From the NCBI RefSeq assembly GCF_001713395.1, contig NZ_CP016452.1:1860001-1924000 (forward strand): a stretch of DNA of 64,000 bases, read 5' to 3'. A program made the position numbers and the translations under genes. How positions within the stretch are numbered: the first letter of the stretch is position 1; the number at the start of each line of letters is the position of its first letter. Source of the DNA: Sinorhizobium sp. RAC02. GTDB taxonomy: Bacteria; Pseudomonadota; Alphaproteobacteria; Rhizobiales; Rhizobiaceae. Under the pieces are notes generated by a model that was not told the origin of the DNA, did not search any database, and saw nothing but the letters and a program-made list of their open reading frames with translations. Below are positions 25,832-34,018 of the stretch, piece by piece.

Positions 25832-26596
25832 TCACCAGGCCGTGAGGCCGCCATCCACCTTGATGTCCGTGCCGGTCACCCAACTCGCCTCGTCCGAGAC
25901 GAGGTAGACGATGGCCCAGGCGACATCGTCGGGCTTGCCGTGGCGGCCGATCATCGTGTTGGTCTTCATGGAGTCTTCGAAGCCCGGTAGGTTGTCGAAG
26001 GCAAACTGGGCGGCCGGGGTGTGGATGATGCCGGGCGAGACCGTGTTGGCGCGGATGCCGTGGCGCGCGCCCTCATAGGCCATCTGGCGGGTCATCGAGA
26101 GCACGCCGCCCTTGCCGGTGGAATGGGCGATCGCGCCCATGTTGCGGGTGGCGCCCCAGGCGGAGATCGAGGCGAAGTTGACGATACTGCCGCCGCCGCG
26201 CTTGATCATATGCGGCCAGGCGGCGCGCACCGGCAGGAAGACGATGTCGAGTTCGCCCTTCAGCGTCTTGTGCCACTGCGCCAGCGTCATGTCGGGCACG
26301 GAAGCGAACTCGACGAAACCCGCCGCCGTCACCAGCGTGTCGATGCCGCCGTATTTTTGCGCGACATAGTCCATGAGGGCGGCAGCACCCGCTTCGCTGG
26401 TCAGGTCATAGGAGACGGGGTCGATCTCGAAACCGTCGGCCTTTGCGGTGGCCACGGTGCCGGCCAGCGCCTCCTGGTTGACATCGACGCCGATGACGGT
26501 CGCGCCCTCCCGGGCAAACAGCAGCGCGGTTCCCTGGCCGATGCCGCTGGCGGCGCCGGTGACGATTGCAACTTTTCCTTTGAGACGATTGGGCAT
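25832..26596 (-). CDS. SDR-family protein with His in place of catalytic Tyr
   Basis: The 254-residue protein has a clear NAD(P) site (TGAASGIGQG), an acidic end to the second strand (VIGVDVNQEA, suggesting NAD), NFASISAW for the active-site Ser, and a C-terminal VTGTDIKVDGG. Where the family has YxxxK this protein reads HSTGK, so the proton-donating Tyr is replaced by His while the Lys is kept. In the gentisate operon it may oxidise an intermediate before ring cleavage. The start MPNRLKGKVAIVTG is standard. Confidence 0.88.
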   Translation of the reverse strand: MPNRLKGKVAIVTGAASGIGQGTALLFAREGATVIGVDVNQEALAGTVATAKADGFEIDPVSYDLTSEAGAAALMDYVAQKYGGIDTLVTAAGFVEFASVPDMTLAQWHKTLKGELDIVFLPVRAAWPHMIKRGGGSIVNFASISAWGATRNMGAIAHSTGKGGVLSMTRQMAYEGARHGIRANTVSPGIIHTPAAQFAFDNLPGFEDSMKTNTMIGRHGKPDDVAWAIVYLVSDEASWVTGTDIKVDGGLTAW

Positions 26597-26724
26597 GTCA
26601 TGCTCCCTGAATGGTTGATGCCGGTGATGGGGCCCTGCGCCGTTTTCGGGCGCAGGTGTTCGTCGCCGCCGCTTTCGCGACGCGGTCGATTTTCGATGGT
26701 CGTTTGATAGTTGCCCGGCGGCGG

Positions 26725-27606
26725 TCAGGCCGCGACGGGTTGTCCGGCCGCGCCCGCCAGGAAATCGAGGATGAGTTCCCCCACGATGTCCGGCCGCTCG
26801 ATATTGGCGCAATGGCCGCAACCCGGGATGACGGCAACCGTACCGCCCGCAATACGCTTGGCCACTTCGCTGGCGTAGCCGGGCAGGCGCAGCTTGTCTT
26901 CCGCCCCGGCGATCAGCAGCGTCGGAACGCCGACCGCCTCATAGTTCGTTGCATCAGCCTGTCCGAATTCCTTGCGCTCCGGGGCATTCGGCGAGCGGAA
27001 GCGCGCGGCCGCCACCGCCTCCCAGGCGCCCGGCGCGATGCTGAGCGCATGGCGCCGACGGACGTACTCCTCATCACTGTGCCAGACGCTGCCCTCGAAC
27101 AGCGACTGGAGGATACCGACCATGCCGTCGAGGCTGCCATCATAATGAGTGAGCCGCCTGCGCGCCTCGTTCTCCGGCATCCAGCCGCCGCCGCTGATCG
27201 CCACGAGCCTGTCGATGGCAAAACCCGGATGCCGTTCCGCCGCGATCTGCAGCAGGAACGTCGCCCCCATGGAATTACCGACGAACGACGCCCGATCGAT
27301 CGCCAGAACGTCGAGGAAGCGTGCCATATGCGCGATCATGCGCGCCCGCTTGCCGTCGAAGTCATGGATCTTCGCCGTCTGCCCGAAGCCGAGCCAATCC
27401 GGCGCGATCACCCGGTAGTGTTCCGCAAGCCGGGGTATGAGGTACTCCCAGCTCAGTTCCGCACACCCGCCGAACTCGCCGCTGTGCAGCAGCACGACGA
27501 CCGGCCCTTCGCCGGCCTCAAGATAGTGCGTGCGGATTCCGTCGACACTCACGAAACGGCTACGGTAGGCTTTTGTTACCGGCGGAACCTTTTCGGCGGC
27601 GTTCAT
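26725..27606 (-). CDS. Alpha/beta-fold hydrolase, possibly carbon-carbon or ester bond
   Basis: The 293-residue protein has a nucleophile elbow GNSMGA, the HSGEFGGCAELSWEYLIP cap entry, VIAPDWLGFGQT, the catalytic Asp region IAGAEDKLRLP and catalytic His in PGCGHCANIERP. The style resembles meta-cleavage-product hydrolases and haloperoxidase-like esterases. The start MNAAEKV overlaps the stop of the DUF59 gene by ATGA, so it is coupled to DUF59 and the amidohydrolase, suggesting sequential chemistry. A 128-bp gap follows before the SDR. Confidence 0.88.
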   Translation of the reverse strand: MNAAEKVPPVTKAYRSRFVSVDGIRTHYLEAGEGPVVVLLHSGEFGGCAELSWEYLIPRLAEHYRVIAPDWLGFGQTAKIHDFDGKRARMIAHMARFLDVLAIDRASFVGNSMGATFLLQIAAERHPGFAIDRLVAISGGGWMPENEARRRLTHYDGSLDGMVGILQSLFEGSVWHSDEEYVRRRHALSIAPGAWEAVAAARFRSPNAPERKEFGQADATNYEAVGVPTLLIAGAEDKLRLPGYASEVAKRIAGGTVAVIPGCGHCANIERPDIVGELILDFLAGAAGQPVAA

Positions 27607-27941
27607 GGCCGCGCCTCCGGCAACGGACGCAGGCGCCGCAGGCGTGCTGTTGCGTCCGGATGCATCATGTCGGGCATCCATTGCGCCCGGCCGTTCAGCG
27701 CGCAGACCACACTGTCGGCACCCGGCAGGGCGCCGACCGCCTTTTCGACCATGGCGATGATGTTGGCGGCCTGCCAGCAGACAGGGCTTGTCAACCTCAA
27801 CGTCACCCGCACCGCGCCTTCGTCGATGTCGATCGCTTCGATCATGCCCATTTCCCTGAGCGTGATCGGCGCACCCGTTGCGATCGAGCACGGATCCACG
27901 ACCCGTTCGAGGGCCTCGTAGATTGCTGCCTCGTCAAGCAT
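27603..27941 (-). CDS. DUF59/MIP18-family metal-sulfur-cluster protein
   Basis: The 112-residue protein has the DUF59 fold: MLDEAAIYEALERVVDPC, REMGMIEAIDIDE, VRVTLRLTSPVCW and ANIIAMVEKAV. Cys in SPVCW is the conserved residue of this family, which includes PaaD and SufT. Members help insert Fe-S clusters into client enzymes, but no obvious Fe-S protein is visible in this operon, so the client is unknown. It overlaps the amidohydrolase stop by 8 bp and the hydrolase start by 4 bp. Confidence 0.85.
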   Translation of the reverse strand: MLDEAAIYEALERVVDPCSIATGAPITLREMGMIEAIDIDEGAVRVTLRLTSPVCWQAANIIAMVEKAVGALPGADSVVCALNGRAQWMPDMMHPDATARLRRLRPLPEARP

Positions 27942-29010
27942 AGGCCGCCTCCTGCATCGTCGAGAAGGGGGCTGCGACACCTGCGCGGCGGCGTTTGGCG
28001 AACTCGTCGTCCTTCGTTGCGGCAATCCGCGATTCCAGATCCAGGCCGGTCATGCGGGCATAGTTGTCGAAGAGGATCTTCTTCTTCGCCGCCCGGTCGA
28101 TCTGCGGCAGGCCGGCGCCGGAAACCAGTTCGTCGGGGAAGGCGAACTTGTGCACAAACGCTTCGAGCAGCGGCTGCGGATGGAAGGCCATCGCGCCGGT
28201 CCCCCAGAGGATGCGGTCGATTGCATTCTGTCCGCCGGGGCCGACGAGTGAGGCCATGATGTGCTGGAAGGCGGCCGGCCGGGTCGCGGCCAGCGCGCAG
28301 GTGATTTCGAGGTTCACATAGACATTGGGGAAGCGCGCCAATTGCCAGGCGGTCTCTTCCGCAAAGGCCATGCCGCCATGGATGATCTCGAAATTGAGGT
28401 CCGGGAAGGCCATGCAGGCGCGGTCGATGTCACTGACACGATAATGTTCGATGGCGACCGGGCCGAGCGGCAGCGCCTTGTGGATCGCCACCACCTTGAT
28501 ACCCAGCTCCTGCGCCCGCTGGAACAGCGGGAAGGCCACCTCCGGGTCGTCCATTTTCCAGCCCTGGATTTCCTGGCCGACCCAGCTGTTGGGATAAAGC
28601 TTCAGGCCGACGGGCTTCAGGATTTCGACCTGGCGCTCGAGTTCGTTGAGCGCGGCGGCACCCGTCAGCGGATCGACGCCGCAATAGATTATCATCCGGT
28701 TCGGCCACCGTTTTTTCGCCTCGACCGCCTTTTCGAAACTACAGAGCCCATCGTGAAAGGAGTAGATCGGCAGGGCGTGATAGACCGCGAGATCCGTGTC
28801 GCTTTCGACGAAAACCTGATCGACCGTCTCCTCGATACTCCAGTCCCGGTAGAATTGTTTTCGCGTCGGCGCATAGCCGGGCAGTGCGGCCGCTATGACA
28901 GAGTCATAGACAAGATCGCATAAAGGTTTTGCGAAGCGGTTGGCAAAATTTCGTTCGTCCATATTGTAGGCATGGATGACCGCATCTATCACGTTCAGGC
29001 CGTCTATCAT
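27934..29010 (-). CDS. Amidohydrolase_2-family metal-dependent hydrolase or decarboxylase
   Basis: The 358-residue protein has the Amidohydrolase_2 TIM-barrel pattern: VIDAVIHAYNMDE, GLKLYPNSWVGQEIQGW, VVAIHKALPLGP, FEIIHGGMAFAEETAW and ILWGTGAMAFHP. The family includes ACMS and gamma-resorcylate decarboxylases as well as lactonases and hydrolases. The final metal-binding Asp seen in many members appears as GTGA here. It is first in the operon, 69 bp after the LysR gene on the same strand. It may act on the unknown starting substrate whose breakdown ends at gentisate. Confidence 0.85.
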   Translation of the reverse strand: MIDGLNVIDAVIHAYNMDERNFANRFAKPLCDLVYDSVIAAALPGYAPTRKQFYRDWSIEETVDQVFVESDTDLAVYHALPIYSFHDGLCSFEKAVEAKKRWPNRMIIYCGVDPLTGAAALNELERQVEILKPVGLKLYPNSWVGQEIQGWKMDDPEVAFPLFQRAQELGIKVVAIHKALPLGPVAIEHYRVSDIDRACMAFPDLNFEIIHGGMAFAEETAWQLARFPNVYVNLEITCALAATRPAAFQHIMASLVGPGGQNAIDRILWGTGAMAFHPQPLLEAFVHKFAFPDELVSGAGLPQIDRAAKKKILFDNYARMTGLDLESRIAATKDDEFAKRRRAGVAAPFSTMQEAAYA

Positions 29011-29079
29011 CGGGAGCCTCCCATCTCGATTTCCGTTGCTTGAAGTGTTCTAAAATTTACGATCTTCGTCCAACGAGGA

Positions 29080-30027
29080 TTAATGACCTCGTGATCTGGA
29101 TTTGAGATCAGGGCTGCCGGCGCGCGATGTACCGCTCAAGATCTCCTGCACAACGTCATGCGCCACCTCGCGGAAGGTGACGGCAGACGGGTTCGGCTCA
29201 TCGTCCTTCCAAGCGAGGAGCAGTTCGTAAGGCGTGTCAAAGTCCATGAGGTCGCGGAAGACCACTCCCGGCTGGGGAAGCTGCGCCACCCATTTCGGCA
29301 CCAGCGTGACGCCAAGCCCGGCGCTGACGAGGGAAAGCAGCGTGTGCAACTGCCCGCCCTCCTGCGTGACACGCGGCGCAAAACCCGCGCCCGCACAGGC
29401 TGTCTTGAGCAGATCCAGAATGCGGCTGTTCATCTGCAGGGGGAAGGTCACGAAGGGTTCGGCGGCAAGCTCCGCCATTTCGACCGTGGCCTTCAGCGCC
29501 AGCGCGTTCGCCGATGGAAGGGCGACCATCAACGGTGCGGAAATCAGCACCTCGGTTCGAACCGAGGCGGCAAGATGGGAAGGTGCCGGGATGATGCCGA
29601 TATCGACCGTGCCCCCGGCAATGGCTTCGACCTGGACATCCCGGTCCATAGGGATCAGCTTGAGATCGACATGCGGCCAGCGCTCGCGAAAATCCCGGAT
29701 GATCGGCGACAGCAGCGTCCACAGCACATTGTCGACGAAGCCGATGGAGAGGCGCCCGACAATGCCGCTGGCCGAGGCCTTCAAGCGCCGGACCGCTTCG
29801 TCGGTGCGCTGCAGGATGTCGCGCGCCTCCGGAAGGAACACCTCGCCGAGCAAAGTGAGGCTGACATCCTGGCGCGAACGCTTGATCAGGGTGAAGCCGA
29901 GTTCGTCCTCTAGGAGCTTCAGCTGCTGGCTGACGGCCGATTGCACCACATGCACCCGGTCGGCCGCCCGTCCAAAATGAAGCTCTTCGGCGACGGCCAC
30001 GAAGTAGCGAAGTCTGCGCAGGTCCAT
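29080..30027 (-). CDS. LysR-family regulator of the gentisate operon
   Basis: The 315-residue protein begins MDLRRLRYFVAVAEELHFGR, the CatR/BenM-like LysR start, with recognition helix VVQSAVSQQLKLLEDEL. The effector domain contains RLSIGFVDNVLWTLLS and VSAGLGVTLVPKWV. This subgroup commonly senses aromatic acids or their ring-cleavage products. It directly precedes the amidohydrolase gene on the same strand, and its promoter region faces wrbA. I chose the ATG at 30027 over one 24 bp upstream because it gives the conserved start. Confidence 0.92.
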   Translation of the reverse strand: MDLRRLRYFVAVAEELHFGRAADRVHVVQSAVSQQLKLLEDELGFTLIKRSRQDVSLTLLGEVFLPEARDILQRTDEAVRRLKASASGIVGRLSIGFVDNVLWTLLSPIIRDFRERWPHVDLKLIPMDRDVQVEAIAGGTVDIGIIPAPSHLAASVRTEVLISAPLMVALPSANALALKATVEMAELAAEPFVTFPLQMNSRILDLLKTACAGAGFAPRVTQEGGQLHTLLSLVSAGLGVTLVPKWVAQLPQPGVVFRDLMDFDTPYELLLAWKDDEPNPSAVTFREVAHDVVQEILSGTSRAGSPDLKSRSRGH

Positions 30028-30121
30028 GACCGCCTCCTTTCCCAAGCGCACGCGCTTGTGTGTTCGGAAAGGCTACACGTCTGAAAATCCGGCGATAGCG
30101 GCAAAGATTCGAGGGTTACGG

Positions 30122-30206
30122 TCGAAATACTCGAACGATCGCACCATTCGTCCTGGCGGACAGATCCAATGACAATCGGGCCCCATGCACCGTTCGATTT
30201 CTTCGA
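30122..30206. promoter_or_regulatory. Two TCGA-N5-TCGA elements between LysR and wrbA
   Basis: TCGAAATACTCGA at 30122-30134 and TCGATTTCTTCGA at 30194-30206 are two similar 13-bp dyads, 72 bp apart, in the 278-bp divergent region. LysR proteins often bind two spaced sites. TCGA is common in high-GC DNA, so the match could be chance. Confidence 0.35.
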
Positions 30207-30305
30207 CCGTAACCACTCATTTTATTCGACTGTTCCCCCAAGCCGTTTGATGCCAGCTTATTCCCAAGCCGCAAGGGCGACTGCATCCAACCAAAGGAGA
30301 ACAAA

Positions 30306-30905
30306 ATGGCGAAGGTACTGGTCCTCTATTATTCGACCTACGGACATATCGAGACGATGGCCTATGCTGTCGCGGAGGGCGCCCGCAAGGCCGGAGCCGA
30401 AGTCGACGTCAAACGCGTTCCGGAAACCGTGCCGGAAGAGATCGCCCGCAACGCCCATTTCAAGCTTGACCAGAAGGCGCCGATCGCCACCGTCGCGGAG
30501 CTGGCGGACTATGACGCCATCGTCATCGGCACCGGCACGCGTTTCGGCCGTATCACCTCGCAAATGGCGGCTTTCCTCGACCAGGCCGGCGGCCTCTGGG
30601 CGCGCGGCGCGTTGAATGGCAAGATCGGCGGCGCCTTCGCCTCCAGTGCCACGCAGCACGGCGGACAGGAAACCACGCTGTTTTCGATCATCACCAATCT
30701 CCTGCATTTCGGTATGATGATCGTCGGCCTTCCCTACAGCCATCAGGGCCAGATGAGCGTGGACGAAATCGTCGGTGGTGCACCCTATGGTGCGACCACG
30801 GTGGCAGGCGGCGACGGATCGCGCCAGCCGACCGAAATCGATCTCGCCGGCGCACGCCACCAGGGCGAACTCGTGGCCGCTGCCGCCATCAAGGTCTTCG
30901 GCTAA
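30306..30905 (+). CDS. wrbA: NAD(P)H:quinone oxidoreductase WrbA
   Basis: The 199-residue flavodoxin-like protein begins [20 protein letters not shown], the WrbA FMN phosphate-binding loop. [19 protein letters not shown] and [13 protein letters not shown] are WrbA signatures, and the C-terminal part keeps [15 protein letters not shown]. It reduces quinones by two electrons and so prevents semiquinone formation. AAAGGAG lies upstream. It is first in a plus-strand run of redox genes and divergent from the LysR regulator of the gentisate operon. Confidence 0.96.
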   Translation: MAKVLVLYYSTYGHIETMAYAVAEGARKAGAEVDVKRVPETVPEEIARNAHFKLDQKAPIATVAELADYDAIVIGTGTRFGRITSQMAAFLDQAGGLWARGALNGKIGGAFASSATQHGGQETTLFSIITNLLHFGMMIVGLPYSHQGQMSVDEIVGGAPYGATTVAGGDGSRQPTEIDLAGARHQGELVAAAAIKVFG

Positions 30906-30915
30906 CCCGCTGATC

Positions 30916-30939
30916 GGCCGGGGGTTCACTCCCCCGGCC
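30916..30939 (+). terminator. Strong GC hairpin after wrbA
   Basis: GGCCGGGGG (30916-30924) and CCCCCGGCC (30931-30939) form a perfect 9-bp stem with loop TTCACT. No T-run follows (cacactcttcg), so it may act as an mRNA 3' stabiliser or partial terminator. Confidence 0.5.
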
Positions 30940-31005
30940 CACACTCTTCGACACCGACAATCACAACGGAAGCGTCGTCCCGCAGCGCGGGCGAGGAGCG
31001 AAGCC

Positions 31006-31773
31006 ATGCCTACGGATTTCGACGGTAAAGTGGTTCTGGTCACCGGCGCAGGCTCGGGGATCGGCCGGGAGGCGGCAAGATTGTTTGCCGAGCGCGGCGC
31101 CCATGTTTTCGCGGCCGACCTCAATCTGGGCGGCCTTGAGGAAACGAAGGACATCGCGGCGGCCGGAAAGATCGACATCCACCGTATCGACGTTTCGAGC
31201 GAGGAGGAGGTGAAGGCCTTTCTCGCGCGCATCGAAAAGGACGCCGGCCGGCTGGACGCGGCGTTCAACAATGCCGGCATCACCGGCGGCACCCACCGCA
31301 TCGAAGACTACCCGACCGACGATTTCGACCGGGTGCTGACCGTCAACCTGCGCAGCGTGTTCCTCGGCATGAAATACGAGATCCCGCTGATTGCGAAGAC
31401 GGGTGCCGGCGCGATCACCAACACCGCCTCCGTCGCCGCGCTGACGGGACCGGGCGGCATGAGCGCCTATGCCGCCTCCAAACACGGCATTCACGGCCTG
31501 ACCCGCGTCGCGGCGATGGAAAATGCCAGCCGCAATATCCGCGTAAACGCGCTTGCCCCGGGCTGGACGGAGACGCCGATGGTGGTGGCCAACAGCGCCC
31601 AGAACCCGGCCTTCGCCGACCTTGCTAGAAAGGCCATCCCTGCCAAGCGCGGCGGCCAGCCGCGCGAACTGGCCGAGGTCGCCGTTTGGCTCAGCTCCCC
31701 GGCCGCAAGCTACATCTTTGGCCAGATGATCGTCGTCGATGGCGGCATGACCATCGGCGGTTTCAAACTTTAA
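31006..31773 (+). CDS. SDR-family oxidoreductase
   Basis: The 255-residue protein has the classical short-chain dehydrogenase set: TGAGSGIGREA, an acidic residue after the second strand (FAADLN, suggesting NAD(H)), NNAG, active-site Ser in NTASVAAL, YAASK and C-terminal FGQMIVVDGG. The alcohol or carbonyl substrate is not predictable. The start MPTDFDGKVVLVTG follows GCGAGGAG. A SnoaL-like gene follows 24 bp later, in a run also holding another SDR and a quinone-reductase-like MDR. Confidence 0.92.
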   Translation: MPTDFDGKVVLVTGAGSGIGREAARLFAERGAHVFAADLNLGGLEETKDIAAAGKIDIHRIDVSSEEEVKAFLARIEKDAGRLDAAFNNAGITGGTHRIEDYPTDDFDRVLTVNLRSVFLGMKYEIPLIAKTGAGAITNTASVAALTGPGGMSAYAASKHGIHGLTRVAAMENASRNIRVNALAPGWTETPMVVANSAQNPAFADLARKAIPAKRGGQPRELAEVAVWLSSPAASYIFGQMIVVDGGMTIGGFKL

Positions 31774-31797
31774 CCCCAGACATCGAAGGATACGACC

Positions 31798-32235
31798 ATG
31801 ACCAGAAGTGCAGAAAGCGAAGCAGCGATCGCAGTGGTGCGCCGCAACACCGAGGAAGTGCAGGGAAAGGGCAATTTCGCGGTTTTCGACGAAGTGTTCT
31901 CCGAGGATTTTCTCGACCACACGCCGCAGCCGAACATGGTGCCGGACAAGGAAGGCGTGCGTGGCCTCTATGCCGGCCTGCGCCAGGCGTTTCCGGATTT
32001 CCACGCGGACATTCATTGGCAAGCGGCCGACGGCAATCTCGTCACGACCTTCAAGACCTATCACGGCACGCACAAGGGCACCTTCCTCGGCATTGCGCCG
32101 ACCGGCAAGACCATCCAGTTCGAGACGGTCGATGCCATGCGCGTCGTCGACGGCAAGATCACCGAACACTGGGGTGTCGCCAACCTCTATTCGCTCGTCG
32201 GCCAGCTCGGCCTCCAACTCCAGCCGACGGCTTGA
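31798..32235 (+). CDS. SnoaL-like ester cyclase family protein
   Basis: The 145-residue protein has the SnoaL-like NTF2 fold: VRRNTEEVQGKGNFAVFDEV, FLDHTPQPNMVPDKEGV, LRQAFPDFHADIHW and ITEHWGVANLYSLVGQLG. Family members catalyse ring closures in polyketide pathways, but most environmental homologues are uncharacterised. It lies between two SDR genes, 31 bp from the second, so it likely shares their pathway. Confidence 0.87.
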   Translation: MTRSAESEAAIAVVRRNTEEVQGKGNFAVFDEVFSEDFLDHTPQPNMVPDKEGVRGLYAGLRQAFPDFHADIHWQAADGNLVTTFKTYHGTHKGTFLGIAPTGKTIQFETVDAMRVVDGKITEHWGVANLYSLVGQLGLQLQPTA

Positions 32236-32266
32236 GCCGGCCCCATCATCCCGAAGGAAGACTGCA

Positions 32267-33037
32267 ATGAGTGACATTCTGAAGAACAAGGTGGTCGTCG
32301 TGACGGGCGCATCGAGCGGCATCGGCCGCGCCATCGCCATCCGCGCCGCCGAACATGGCGCCAAGGCCGTCATCGTCGCCGACATCATCGAAACACCGCG
32401 CGAAGGCGGCAGGCCGACGGTCGAGGAGATCGAGGCCATCGGATCGGCCGCCCGTTTCGTGAAGACCGATGTCAGCAAACGCGCCGACAACGACGCGCTC
32501 ATCGCGGCATCAGCCGAATTCGGTGGCGTCGACGTCATGGTCGCCAATGCCGGGATTACGCTTCGCAACGACGGCGCAGACGTGCCGGAGGACGACTATC
32601 ACCGGCTGCTGTCGATCAATCTCGACGGCCCGCTGTTCGGCGCGCAGGCGGCGGCCCGCCAGATGAAGGCGAACGGCAAGGGCGGCAGCATCGTGCTGAT
32701 GGCCAGCATGGGCGGTATATCGGGTGCCGGCATCACCGTCGCCTATTCCACCAGCAAGGGCGGGGTGGTGCTGATGGCGAAATCGCTGGCTGATGCGCTC
32801 GGCCCAGACGGCATCCGCGTCAACGCCGTGGCACCGGGAACCATCGATACCGAATTGCTGCGCACCAGCCCCGGCATCGCCGAGGCATCGGAAGGGTTTC
32901 GCAAGCGCACGCCGCTACGCCGCCTCGGCCAGCCCTCCGAAGTGGGTGACGCGGTCGCCTATCTCGGCTCGGATCTCTCCAGCTACGTCTCGGGCATTGC
33001 CCTTCTCGTGGACGGCGGCCTGCTGGCCGTCCTCTGA
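32267..33037 (+). CDS. SDR-family oxidoreductase
   Basis: This 256-residue protein carries [17 protein letters not shown] after the second strand, VANAGIT, active-site Ser in LMASMGGISG, YSTSK and YVSGIALLVDGG. All residues for oxidoreductase catalysis are present. The substrate is unknown. GAAGGAAGACTGCA precedes the ATG. The MDR gene follows 30 bp downstream, so both belong to the wrbA-SDR-SnoaL run. Confidence 0.92.
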   Translation: MSDILKNKVVVVTGASSGIGRAIAIRAAEHGAKAVIVADIIETPREGGRPTVEEIEAIGSAARFVKTDVSKRADNDALIAASAEFGGVDVMVANAGITLRNDGADVPEDDYHRLLSINLDGPLFGAQAAARQMKANGKGGSIVLMASMGGISGAGITVAYSTSKGGVVLMAKSLADALGPDGIRVNAVAPGTIDTELLRTSPGIAEASEGFRKRTPLRRLGQPSEVGDAVAYLGSDLSSYVSGIALLVDGGLLAVL

Positions 33038-33067
33038 CGCGAAACGCCCCCGCAAAGGATTTTGACA

Positions 33068-34012
33068 ATGAAAGCCCTTCGTTTTGAACAATTCGGCACG
33101 CCGGATGTCCTCACCCATCAGGATATCCCCGTTCCCGCCCTCAATGCCGGCGAGGTGCTGGTCAAGGTCCATGCGGCGGCGATCAATCCGAGCGACGTCA
33201 AGATCGTTAGCGGCCTGTTCGGTGGCTCGGTTCCGCGCACGCCCGGGCGGGATTTTGCCGGCGTGGTCGTCGAAGGCGACCTTGCCGGCAAGGAGGTCTG
33301 GGGGAGCGGCGCCGGCTTCGGGTTCCGACGCGACGGCGCGCATGCGGACTATGTCGTTCTGCCTTCAAGCTGGCTGTCGGAGAAACCCGCCAATCTGTCG
33401 ATGGCCGAGGCTGCGGCGGTCGGCGCGCCCTTCGTCACGGCCTGGCATGCGCTTGTCGATGTCGGTGCGCTGAAGGCGGGCGAGACATTGCTGATCACCG
33501 GCGGCCTCGGCGCAGTTGGGCGCGCCGCCACGCAGATCGCCCGCCACCTCGGCGCGCGCACCATCGTGGCGGCGAGAAGCAGGGCCGCGAACGAGGCGGA
33601 CGACTTCATCGACCTCTCGAAAAAAGACCTGCCGGAGGCCGTGCGCGCCGCAACCTGGGGCAAGGGCGCCGACGTGGTGCTCGATGCGGTCGGTGGCCCA
33701 ATGTTCGACCCGGCGCTCAAATCGCTGGCCCTGGGTGGCCGGCAACTCGTCATCACCAGCGTCGGCCAGAAGCGCGTCGAGTTCGACCTTGCCGACTTCT
33801 ACCACAACCGCTCGACGCTGTTGGGCGTCGATACAGCAAAACTATCCGGCGAGGAGATCGCCGGCATTCTCGACCAGCTCAGGGCGGCCTTCGACGGCGG
33901 TGCCTTCAAGAAGCCGCCGCTGCGGGAATGGGACTTCGATCAGGCCGCCGACGCCTATCGCAGCACCGCGGCGGGCGAAGCCATGGAAAAGAATGTCATC
34001 CTCATGACGTGA
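33068..34012 (+). CDS. MDR-family NADPH:quinone oxidoreductase-like protein
   Basis: The 314-residue medium-chain reductase lacks the zinc ligands of alcohol dehydrogenases and has the quinone-reductase form: MKALRFEQFGTPDVL, AAINPSDVKIV, the Rossmann ITGGLGAVGRAATQIA and a C-terminal end YRSTAAGEAMEKNVIL. It probably reduces quinones or alkenals with NADPH. The start is the ATG at 33068; an upstream TTG would add two residues. The gene converges with a LysR gene, with only 6 bp between stops. Confidence 0.91.
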   Translation: MKALRFEQFGTPDVLTHQDIPVPALNAGEVLVKVHAAAINPSDVKIVSGLFGGSVPRTPGRDFAGVVVEGDLAGKEVWGSGAGFGFRRDGAHADYVVLPSSWLSEKPANLSMAEAAAVGAPFVTAWHALVDVGALKAGETLLITGGLGAVGRAATQIARHLGARTIVAARSRAANEADDFIDLSKKDLPEAVRAATWGKGADVVLDAVGGPMFDPALKSLALGGRQLVITSVGQKRVEFDLADFYHNRSTLLGVDTAKLSGEEIAGILDQLRAAFDGGAFKKPPLREWDFDQAADAYRSTAAGEAMEKNVILMT

Positions 34013-34018
34013 CGGAGG

